Part shown: positions 1 through 6,571 of the stretch, piece by piece
Layout of the letters: the number at the start of each line of letters is the position of its first letter
Numbering within the stretch: position 1 is the first letter of the stretch
Origin: Fulvivirga sediminis
GTDB lineage: Bacteria > Bacteroidota > Bacteroidia > Cytophagales > Cyclobacteriaceae
Assembly: GCF_016757215.1 (NCBI RefSeq)
Contig: NZ_JAESIY010000005.1
Location: 62,001 to 126,000 of the forward strand
Length of the DNA: 64,000 nucleotides
Direction: 5' to 3'
The notes under the pieces: generated by a model
What the model was told of the DNA's origin: nothing
Database searches by the model: none
Seen by the model: only the letters and a program-made list of their open reading frames with translations
Position numbers and translations under genes: made by a program

Positions 1-1
1 T

Positions 2-466
2 ATGATTGGTTACTATGATGTAAACTATAGTGGATCAGGAGACATGTATTACAAAGGAGCGAACATGCTCCACACCCTTAGACAGATAGTAAATGATGAT
101 CTAAAATGGAGAAATACACTCAGAGGCATGAATGAAACCTTCTATCATCAGACAGTAACTACTAAACAGATAGAAGACTTCTTAAGCAAAAAACTGGGCA
201 GAAATCTACAGCCATTCTTCGATCAATACCTTCGTACGGTAGACATCCCTATTTTAGAGTATCGCCTCATAGGCTCTAAGCTTATGTACAGATGGAGCAA
301 CACCGTTTCTGACTTTGACATGCCTGTGAAGGTTTACATTAATGGTAAGGAAAATTGGATAGAGCCTGTTACTAGTTGGAGTAGCTTAGAAGAGGTCCCT
401 GAAGGTGCTACAGTAAAAATAGACAAGAATTTCTATATAGCCACCCTCGACATAATGGGTAAGTAG
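2..466 (+). CDS. M1 family metallopeptidase, C-terminal fragment
   Basis: This is the 3' end of a gene cut by the left window edge; 154 codons are visible before the TAA stop. The segment with DMYYKGANMLHTLRQI, followed by a short helical stretch and a beta-rich tail, matches the end of the catalytic domain and the C-terminal part of Bacteroidetes aminopeptidase-N-like M1 peptidases, which remove N-terminal residues from peptides with a zinc ion. The HExxH zinc site and the GxMEN motif would lie upstream of the window, so activity cannot be judged. The first in-frame ATG at base 2 is internal, not the true start. Confidence 0.82.
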   Translation: MIGYYDVNYSGSGDMYYKGANMLHTLRQIVNDDLKWRNTLRGMNETFYHQTVTTKQIEDFLSKKLGRNLQPFFDQYLRTVDIPILEYRLIGSKLMYRWSNTVSDFDMPVKVYINGKENWIEPVTSWSSLEEVPEGATVKIDKNFYIATLDIMGK

Positions 467-524
467 ATCATACTACTTTTAAAAAAAAAGGAAATTTAAG
501 AGTGTGGTGCAGAATTAATTCTTA

Positions 525-532
525 TAATTTTG
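525..532 (+). promoter_or_regulatory. Bacteroidetes -7 element (TAATTTTG) before marC
   Basis: TAATTTTG matches the TAnnTTTG consensus of the Bacteroidetes primary sigma factor. It ends only 4 bases before the marC ATG, so transcription should begin at or within a few bases of the start codon, implying a leaderless or nearly leaderless message. A -33 match is poor (TGTG at 503-506, 18 bases upstream). Confidence 0.55.
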
Positions 533-536
533 CACC

Positions 537-1100
537 ATGTTTAATTTCAAAGACATTTTTTCGGTAACACTAATTCTATTTTCAGTAATAGATATTTTAG
601 GTTCAATTCCAATTGTTATCAACCTCAGAAAGAAAGAAGGAGCCATCCATTCTGGTAGAGCGACTATAATTTCAGGGGTTTTAATGATTGCTTTTTTGTT
701 TCTGGGGCAGTCCATACTTAAATTATTCGGACTGGATATTGGTTCATTTGCCGTAGCAGGGGCTATAGTTATGTGTGTAATTGCTATGGAAATGATACTA
801 GGGGTAACACTATTTAAAGAAGACGGCGGTGGCAGTGGGTCAATAGTACCTTTAGCATTTCCTCTTATTGCGGGTGCGGGAACACTCACTACCATACTTT
901 CATTAAGAGCTGTATACGAGACGCCCAATCTTTTAATTGGAATAGTGATAAACCTTACATTTGTTTATATCGTTTTACGATCAACATCATGGCTGGAAAA
1001 GAAATTAGGTCAATCTGGTTTTAATATTCTACGCCGGGTTTTTGGCATTATTTTATTAGCCATAGCAGTTAAAATTTTCAAAGAACATATCCTTATTTAA
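537..1100 (+). CDS. marC: MarC family (UPF0056) integral membrane protein
   Basis: A 187-residue protein with about six hydrophobic segments and the family hallmark near the N-terminus, where a first membrane helix carries SVIDILGSIPIVI, followed by a second internal half beginning near residue 107 (PLAFPLIAGAGTLTTIL). Both halves carry the Pro/Gly-rich repeats typical of MarC/SNARE-like inner membrane proteins. The physiological function of the family is unsettled; the older link to multiple antibiotic resistance was withdrawn. Length is normal. The stop overlaps the rnhA start by one base (TAATG), so the two are probably translated together from one short-leader message. Confidence 0.88.
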   Translation: MFNFKDIFSVTLILFSVIDILGSIPIVINLRKKEGAIHSGRATIISGVLMIAFLFLGQSILKLFGLDIGSFAVAGAIVMCVIAMEMILGVTLFKEDGGGSGSIVPLAFPLIAGAGTLTTILSLRAVYETPNLLIGIVINLTFVYIVLRSTSWLEKKLGQSGFNILRRVFGIILLAIAVKIFKEHILI

Positions 1101-1561
1101 TGATTACAATCTACACAGATGGCTCTTCTCGAGGTAACCCTGGCCCTGGCGGCTATGGCACCGTACTAATGGCAAAAGTAAACGGTGAAAACTATCGAAA
1201 AGAGCTCTCTGAGGGCTTTAGAAAAACCACTAATAACAGGATGGAACTCCTTGCTGTAATTAAAGGCCTAGAAGCCATAAGAAAAGATGGAGCTCCGGTA
1301 ACCATATATTCGGACTCTAAATACGTAGTAGATGCCGTAGAAAAAGGATGGATATGGGGCTGGCAAAAGAAAGGGTTTAAAAACAAAGCAAATCCTGATT
1401 TGTGGCAAAAGTTTATACCACTATACAATAAGTTTAAAGTTACTTTCAGGTGGGTTAAAGGTCATGCAGGGATACCCGAAAATGAGCGATGTGATGAACT
1501 TGCAGTTCAGGCGGCAGAAAGTTCTGACCTCAAGGTTGACCATGGCTATGAAAACCAGTAG
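1100..1561 (+). CDS. rnhA: Ribonuclease HI
   Basis: A 153-residue RNase H that cleaves the RNA strand of RNA-DNA hybrids in the cytoplasm. The catalytic carboxylates are visible: D7 in YTDGSSRGNPG, E49 in NNRMELLA, D72 in YSDSKYV and D132 in NERCDELA, with the catalytic histidine H122 in KGHAG. The basic handle region (WGWQKKGFKNKANPDLW, about 86-102) is present, so it resembles the E. coli type rather than the short archaeal type. No hybrid-binding N-terminal domain is attached. The window also carries rnhB near 61 kb, so both RNase H types coexist. Confidence 0.95.
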   Translation: MITIYTDGSSRGNPGPGGYGTVLMAKVNGENYRKELSEGFRKTTNNRMELLAVIKGLEAIRKDGAPVTIYSDSKYVVDAVEKGWIWGWQKKGFKNKANPDLWQKFIPLYNKFKVTFRWVKGHAGIPENERCDELAVQAAESSDLKVDHGYENQ

Positions 1562-1578
1562 TTAATTCAAGCTTAGTT

Positions 1579-2058
1579 TCACATACCTTTAGCTTTTCTT
1601 CCTTGGCGGTGATTTCTACTTCCTATACGATTGATTATTTTATCAAATTTAGGCTTCTGCTCATCAGTGCATATTTCTCTTAATGTTTTGATGTGCCAGA
1701 AGTTTAACCTTTCTAAATTATTGTTCTTCTCATTTATTGATTGTAGCACCGCTTCTATATGTAATGAATCTACACCTTGACCTAACATGGTCACCATTTT
1801 ACGCTTGTCTGCTTGTATCTCTTTAACTAATGGCAAAGTCGTTTTAAAATGATCTTTGCGCTCTTTTTCAAAAGCCAGCGATTGAGACTCTGTCAAGTTC
1901 AGCTTTCTATCAAAAAAACTCTCCACTCTTTTACTCTGATTATTCCATCTTTTATTGGTCTTTTTATCAGACCTACTAAACCACAAAAAAGATAATAGCA
2001 CTACGTTCATTATCGCCAAAACTATCACCAAGCCCGTTAACAATCTATTTTTATTCAT
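1579..2058 (-). CDS. Membrane-anchored Spy/CnrX-like periplasmic sensor
   Basis: A 159-residue protein with an N-terminal membrane helix (about residues 6-26) followed by a long charged helical periplasmic part containing FFDRKLNLTESQSLAFEKE and a closing TDEQKPKFDKII. This is the layout of the heavy-metal-resistance/Spy/CnrX fold, four helices with LTxxQ-like signatures. The ATG at 2058 is preferred over the one at 2082 because it overlaps the upstream gene by only 8 bases and puts the membrane helix at the N-terminus. Last gene of a four-gene operon with an ECF sigma factor; by analogy with CnrX it may sense envelope or metal stress and release the sigma factor, which is inference. Confidence 0.72.
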   Translation of the reverse strand: MNKNRLLTGLVIVLAIMNVVLLSFLWFSRSDKKTNKRWNNQSKRVESFFDRKLNLTESQSLAFEKERKDHFKTTLPLVKEIQADKRKMVTMLGQGVDSLHIEAVLQSINEKNNNLERLNFWHIKTLREICTDEQKPKFDKIINRIGSRNHRQGRKAKGM

Positions 2059-2380
2059 CTTCTTCCAGTTGTTCTTCTTCATAAATATTAAAAGTATTTA
2101 CACTATATTCCTCAGTAAGAAATTCAATATCATCAGTACCATAATCATCATTACTCCGCAAATCCTCTTTTATCATCACCAGTACATTTAATACTAACAG
2201 AACTACCATCGCAGTCAAAGCCCATGTCCATGCTACTCTATCTACTTTTTCTACTCTAGTTTGTAGGCGAGTTTTTACTTTAGTATAAAAAAATGGAGAA
2301 AGCCTTGCCCTTTCCACTCCATCAAGACTATGAAGTATTTTTTCTACTTCGTTATCTAAATCATTCCGTTGCATTGTCAA
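2051..2380 (-). CDS. Small single-pass membrane protein, candidate anti-sigma factor
   Basis: A 109-residue protein with no family I recognise by sequence. About 48 cytosolic residues (DNEVEKILHSLDGVERA at the start) precede one membrane helix (about residues 50-68, TWALTAMVVLLVLNVLVMI), then a very acidic periplasmic tail ending EEEQLEEDE. It starts inside the ECF sigma stop (ATGA overlap, 4 bases) and overlaps the CnrX-like gene downstream. Size, topology and position between sigma factor and sensor are those of a short anti-sigma factor such as CnrY; there is no zinc-binding ZAS motif. The role is inferred from context only. Confidence 0.7.
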   Translation of the reverse strand: MTMQRNDLDNEVEKILHSLDGVERARLSPFFYTKVKTRLQTRVEKVDRVAWTWALTAMVVLLVLNVLVMIKEDLRSNDDYGTDDIEFLTEEYSVNTFNIYEEEQLEEDE

Positions 2381-2979
2381 ATATTTTTGTAATAAATTCC
2401 TAAAGATTTCTGGAGGTTCTTTTTCGCCCTAAAAAGCAATGACTCTACAGAAGATACACTTAGCTCCATTACCTGACTTACCTCCTGATAACTCAGCCCT
2501 TCTAACTTATGTAGATTAAAAGCCACTTTCTGTTTATCGGGTAATTTATCTATATGGGCCATCAATATCTGAGAGCGTTCTTTATTTTCGAGGGCCACAC
2601 CTGGATGTACGAAATCAGCATGTTTTACACCTACCTGATCTTCAATTCCAAAAATAGAGGTTATCCAGCCAAACCGTTTCTTCCGCTTGGTTTTCCTTAA
2701 CAATTCCAATGATTTATTTACACCTATTCTATAAATCCAAGTACTCAGAGCAGAGTCTTCGTGAAAAGAGGATATAGAATTATAAATCTCTACAAATACC
2801 TCTTGAGCTATGTCTTCAGCATCTGCTTCATTCTTCAAAAAGCCTAGACAAAGATTATAAACCCTATCCTTATAATTTTCTACAACCTCCCTAAAAGCCC
2901 TCTCATCATATAATTTAAGGAGACGAATAAGCTCCGCCTCCCTATCACTATCTTCGGTATATCTTTCCGCGACATTCAA
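2377..2979 (-). CDS. ECF-type sigma-70 factor
   Basis: About 200 residues. Region 2 is clear (YKDRVYNLCLGFLKNEADAED, then IAQEVFVEIY and the -10 recognition segment around STWIYRIGVNKSLELLRK) and region 4 is a helix-turn-helix in EGLSYQEVSQVMELSVSSVE followed by LLFRAKKNLQK. No extra domains. No ATG lies near the expected start: TTG at 2979, four bases after the upstream stop and 7 bases after AGAAGG, fits best; another TTG at 3036 would add 19 residues and overlap the upstream gene by 53 bases. It likely drives this operon and envelope-stress genes under control of the two downstream membrane proteins. Confidence 0.85.
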   Translation of the reverse strand: MNVAERYTEDSDREAELIRLLKLYDERAFREVVENYKDRVYNLCLGFLKNEADAEDIAQEVFVEIYNSISSFHEDSALSTWIYRIGVNKSLELLRKTKRKKRFGWITSIFGIEDQVGVKHADFVHPGVALENKERSQILMAHIDKLPDKQKVAFNLHKLEGLSYQEVSQVMELSVSSVESLLFRAKKNLQKSLGIYYKNI

Positions 2980-2983
2980 TAGC

Positions 2984-3472
2984 TTACCTTCTGCCTCTAT
3001 GCCTCTTAGACCCCATCCCCATAGACCGTCTATCAAAGAATATTCTTTGTTCTTCAGTTAACTGGCTTCTTACTTCCTGATGATGCGCCACTCGGGCCTT
3101 TTTAAGCTCCACCTCTATAGCTCCCATATTCTCAATAAGCTTATTTACTTTTTTCATGTTAGGGCTCTCTACGGTGGTTAAAGTTCTCAACTGCGCCTTT
3201 TTTTCGTTTAGCTCATTTTTTAAAGGTAATGTTTCCTTATAAAATGAAAGTCTCATTTCTTTCATCTTACCTTTTTGATCCTCCGTAAGCTTAGGGATCA
3301 TATGGATCGTATCTCCAGGACCATGCCCTCTAAGGCTACGTTTATGCGACCATTCTTTTTTGCCTTTATTGAAACCATCTCCGCGGCCTGGACCTTGCTG
3401 AGCAGAAACCATTACACTACTACTTATAATTAAGAAAGCTACTATTGAGATTTTAAATTTTGAGTTTTTCAT
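2984..3472 (-). CDS. Secreted Spy-like (LTxxQ) periplasmic protein
   Basis: A 162-residue exported protein. A signal peptide (MKNSKFKISIVAFLIISSS with cleavage after VSA) supports the ATG at 3472 over the one at 3496. The mature part is rich in Gly, Lys and Arg at both ends and contains two LTxxQ repeats, LTEDQKGKM and LTEEQRIFF, flanking a helical core, as in Spy/CpxP/ZraP chaperone-sensors. It is the first gene of the ECF sigma operon, so it may be the soluble effector made in bulk when the sigma factor fires; the membrane-anchored paralogue at the far end would be the sensor. That division is inference. Confidence 0.72.
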   Translation of the reverse strand: MKNSKFKISIVAFLIISSSVMVSAQQGPGRGDGFNKGKKEWSHKRSLRGHGPGDTIHMIPKLTEDQKGKMKEMRLSFYKETLPLKNELNEKKAQLRTLTTVESPNMKKVNKLIENMGAIEVELKKARVAHHQEVRSQLTEEQRIFFDRRSMGMGSKRHRGRR

Positions 3473-3550
3473 CTTCGTAAGATTTAAGTATAACATTTAC
3501 TCTTTAGATGACATCACTCAAAAAAAACTTGCGCCTTAGATAAAAAAAAA

Positions 3551-4027
3551 TCAAATAATTCTATCAACGTAATCGTAAATCATTATTAAACAGATAATTA
3601 CCTTCATAAAAGTACCTGCTAAAAATCCTAAAAAAGATCCCCATGCCGCTCTCATAGAAGCTTTAGAAGTTTGTCCCGCTATTAATTCTCCAATAAAAGC
3701 CCCAAGCATAGGCCCTATAATTACACCAATTACTGGCAGTAGGAAAATACCTACTATTAAGCCCACCACAGAACCCCAGGTACCGTATTTAGTTCCTCCA
3801 AACCTCTTAGTGCCATAGATAGGAATATAGTAGTCTAACACTGTTATAAGTATTGTAACAAAAAGCCAGATCCATATAAACTGAGCAGAAAAACTATATG
3901 ATTCTGTAAACTGCATAATTAACAAGCCTATAAATGCCAGGGGAGGACCTGGAAGAATAGGCAAAAAAGAGCCCACCACACCCGCTAATAACAAAGCTGC
4001 CGATACTATTAGTATCAATAAATCCAT
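3551..4027 (-). CDS. DUF456 family membrane protein
   Basis: A 158-residue integral membrane protein with four or more Gly/Pro-rich hydrophobic segments; the motif VVGSFLPILPGPPLAFIGLL near the N-terminus and the second half (FGGTKYGTWGSVVGLIVG, then GPMLGAFIGELI) are the DUF456 signature. The function of the family is unknown. The ATG at 4027 is chosen because the longer reading frame to 4111 would run across the start of the divergent HEAT-like gene. It is separated from that gene by 34 bases, which must hold both promoters. Confidence 0.85.
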   Translation of the reverse strand: MDLLILIVSAALLLAGVVGSFLPILPGPPLAFIGLLIMQFTESYSFSAQFIWIWLFVTILITVLDYYIPIYGTKRFGGTKYGTWGSVVGLIVGIFLLPVIGVIIGPMLGAFIGELIAGQTSKASMRAAWGSFLGFLAGTFMKVIICLIMIYDYVDRII

Positions 4028-4061
4028 TAACTTTAATTTAATTGTTGAATCGCTTTCTAAA

Positions 4062-4577
4062 ATGATATTAAAAGAACAAATACTGAAGGAAAACTCAAAA
4101 AGTAATACCATTGAAATTGCTAACTATATTGGAGCCGATCCGAAAAAATTTCAAGATCTTATGTCTTTGTTTTTAGGCAATGACTACAGGGTTACACAAA
4201 GGGCCTCGGCAGTAGTTGGTTTATGCGCGTCTAATCACCCCCAGTTGATCACTCCATATCTAAAAAAGATAATACTAAACTTAAAAAGAGACGTTAATAC
4301 AGCGGTTAAACGCAACACGGTTAGATTACTTCAAAATATTGACATTCCTGCCAGCTTACTCGGAGAAGCGGCTGATATTTGCTTCAAGTTTCTAGAATCA
4401 AAACAAGAAACAATAGCGGTAAAAGCTTTTTCCATGACCATATTGGCCAATATCTGCAAAAAAGAACCCGACTTAAAAAGAGAACTACAAATATTAATTG
4501 AAGATCAACTATCTACCGGTTCAGCCGGTTTTAAAAACAGGGGACAGAAAGTGCTCAAACAGATTGCGTGTTATTAA
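4062..4577 (+). CDS. HEAT-repeat-like helical protein, function unknown
   Basis: A 171-residue soluble protein made almost wholly of paired amphipathic helices (RVTQRASAVVGLCASNHPQL, then VNTAVKRNTVRLLQNID, then ETIAVKAFSMTILANICKKE), a pattern that fits four or five HEAT-like repeats. I know of no assigned function; such small HEAT proteins are common and uncharacterised in Bacteroidetes. There is no signal peptide. Its last 23 bases overlap the convergent saccharopine dehydrogenase gene, so the two 3' ends share sequence. Confidence 0.72.
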   Translation: MILKEQILKENSKSNTIEIANYIGADPKKFQDLMSLFLGNDYRVTQRASAVVGLCASNHPQLITPYLKKIILNLKRDVNTAVKRNTVRLLQNIDIPASLLGEAADICFKFLESKQETIAVKAFSMTILANICKKEPDLKRELQILIEDQLSTGSAGFKNRGQKVLKQIACY

Positions 4578-5904
4578 CCTCCTTCTCTGTCATTTCAAAC
4601 CCAAAGGAAGATAGCTCCTTCAATATAGGCGCATAAATCTCTTTTTTGATAGGTATTTGTACCCCGGTGCCATGCACCTTCCCCTGTAAGATAAGTTTAG
4701 TAGCAATGCCCAGTGGCAAACCAACCGTTTTAGACATCGCTGTATAAATATCGTCATCTCCTATGGCTACTAAAGTACTATGAATTTCCTTTTCCTCACC
4801 GTTTTCCTCATACTGAAACTTATGCCACATCACTATCATATCCTTATCTTCCTTTTTCAAAGTCCATTTCTTTTTAAGAATATGTTCCAATATCTGTGCA
4901 GGGGTGCCCTGAGTAAGACCTACAGGTGTGTGATCAAAAATGCCAGCCCAACGCAAACGATGCATTTCTGGGCCATCGATATCCAGATTTAAATAATAGG
5001 CAAGCTTCAATTCAACAGAATCATTCGGATTATATGATAAAAAAGAATTGATAAATGACCTGTGTGTCATATCCTTCACTCCTTCCATCTCATAGCTATC
5101 ATCAGTAGCGCCAAGTTGCACAAACACATTCCATGTTCTACAAAATCCCGGCCTGCGAAAAGTCCCCCTGTAGATAGTCTTTATTCCTCGCAATCCATAG
5201 ATATCTAAATAATTTAAAGAATCTCGGTTTGCATACCCTTCAAAATATCCATACCCTGGAATATGCACCTGTTCAGTTCTCCTGAAAACTTTCTGATATG
5301 GAATATATTTATAGGTTCCTTCCTGTATAAACTTCACCACTCCCTGCCCGGCTAAAATCACATTTCTAGGATTCCAGGTAAACTTATACTCCCAAGGGTT
5401 CTTCTCATCGGTACCCGGGGCCAGCAAGCCTCCAGTAAAAGATTCAAAGCCTGTAAGTACACCACCTCTATGCCTTATTTCATCTATCACCTTCATGGCA
5501 GACATATGATCAATACCGGGATCCAAACCACATTCATTTAAAATGATTATTCCTCTTTCTTTTGCCTCGGCATCATAGGCTTGCATTTCTTTCGAAACAT
5601 AAGAAGCAGTAACCATATTTTTATCCCATTTCAAACAGCTCTTTGCCACCACCACATGATATTTAGCAGGCAGCATAGATACCACTATATCAGCTGCCTT
5701 TACTTCTTCATTTAGCTGGTCTTCATTGCCAATATCAAAAGCAAATGCGTATCCATTTTCAGAATTCTTACATCTATCTTGCGCTAATTCCAAAGCATAA
5801 TCCCCTACACGTACCTTCCACCCTTCTTCAGTCGAATTTTCTAACAGATAATTAATAAGAGAAGAGGATGACCTTCCCGCGCCTAACACCAGTATTTTCT
5901 TCAT
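4555..5904 (-). CDS. Saccharopine dehydrogenase family protein
   Basis: About 449 residues. The N-terminus carries a Rossmann nucleotide-binding motif (ILVLGAGRSSSSLINYL), followed by VVSMLPAKYHVVVAKSC and NECGLDPGIDHMSAM, both characteristic of the Lys9-like saccharopine reductase/dehydrogenase family; the C-terminal half is the mixed alpha/beta substrate domain. Members interconvert saccharopine with aminoadipate semialdehyde and glutamate using NAD(P). The ATG at 5904 places the Rossmann strand at residue 3; the longer frame adds an unlikely hydrophobic leader. It stands alone between a convergent gene and the divergent cytidine deaminase, so its exact pathway here is not shown. Confidence 0.88.
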   Translation of the reverse strand: MKKILVLGAGRSSSSLINYLLENSTEEGWKVRVGDYALELAQDRCKNSENGYAFAFDIGNEDQLNEEVKAADIVVSMLPAKYHVVVAKSCLKWDKNMVTASYVSKEMQAYDAEAKERGIIILNECGLDPGIDHMSAMKVIDEIRHRGGVLTGFESFTGGLLAPGTDEKNPWEYKFTWNPRNVILAGQGVVKFIQEGTYKYIPYQKVFRRTEQVHIPGYGYFEGYANRDSLNYLDIYGLRGIKTIYRGTFRRPGFCRTWNVFVQLGATDDSYEMEGVKDMTHRSFINSFLSYNPNDSVELKLAYYLNLDIDGPEMHRLRWAGIFDHTPVGLTQGTPAQILEHILKKKWTLKKEDKDMIVMWHKFQYEENGEEKEIHSTLVAIGDDDIYTAMSKTVGLPLGIATKLILQGKVHGTGVQIPIKKEIYAPILKELSSFGFEMTEKEVNNTQSV

Positions 5905-6023
5905 AAATAGTTTCATTTTAGAGGTATACCAAAATAAGACTTTTATATATGCCAAGAGAATTATTGGTATTAAATTTTTCTACTTAGATTGACATAGTAT
6001 ATTGCAATTTAACTATCAGAAAT

Positions 6024-6506
6024 ATGGAACAAGAAATTATAGAAGATAAAGGGCATTCCACATACAGTTATGCTGACCTTAACGAGCAGTATAAAAAATT
6101 AATAAAAAAAGCTCAAGAAGCTTGCGACACCTCTTATTCACCCTACTCCAAATTTAAAGTGGGGGCCGCCATTTTACTAGATAACGGAGAAATACTGACT
6201 GGTTCTAATCAAGAAAACTCATGTTATCCAGCAGGGCTTTGCGCAGAAAGAGTGGTTCTTTTCTTTGCCGGAGCAAACTATTCAAACCATATCATTAAAC
6301 AAATAGCTATAACAGCTAAAAGGTGGAACGATGATCAATTTCTCCCTATCTCACCATGCGGCGGATGCAGGCAGGTATTATTAGAAACAGAAGTAAAACA
6401 AGAATCTCCAATAAAAGTAATACTTCAATCTCCTGAAAATCAGTGGATTGTAACAAATTCCTCAGAAGTCCTTTTACCTTTTGGCTTTAACAAACATTCA
6501 TTGTAA
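6024..6506 (+). CDS. cdd: Cytidine deaminase
   Basis: A 160-residue enzyme that hydrolyses cytidine and deoxycytidine to uridines for pyrimidine salvage. Zinc ligands and catalytic glutamate are visible in CAERVVLFFA (Cys and the proton-shuttling Glu) and PCGGCRQVLLE (two Cys), and the substrate loop PYSKFKVGAAILLDNGEI precedes them, so it is the homotetrameric type. Length is slightly above the usual 130-140 because of about 25 extra N-terminal residues. It has its own intergenic space from the divergent dehydrogenase gene and is followed 65 bases later by the signalling operon. Confidence 0.93.
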   Translation: MEQEIIEDKGHSTYSYADLNEQYKKLIKKAQEACDTSYSPYSKFKVGAAILLDNGEILTGSNQENSCYPAGLCAERVVLFFAGANYSNHIIKQIAITAKRWNDDQFLPISPCGGCRQVLLETEVKQESPIKVILQSPENQWIVTNSSEVLLPFGFNKHSL

Positions 6507-6571
6507 AAGTTTTTTATTTCCTTTAATTAAACGGAATAGTATATTAGAAGACTACTTAAGTATTTTTTTAC

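Noticed and set aside
461-480. A 6-base stem (AAGTAG/CTACTT) with TTTT after the first gene
   Set aside because: The stem is short and AT-rich and overlaps the stop codon; it is too weak to call a terminator.
515-928. A 137-codon reading frame on the minus strand opposite marC
   Set aside because: It is the complement of a clear MarC coding sequence and has no recognisable domain or start signal.
2979-3036. An N-terminal extension of the ECF sigma gene starting at TTG 3036
   Set aside because: It would overlap the upstream Spy-like gene by 53 bases and adds non-homologous residues; TTG at 2979 fits better.
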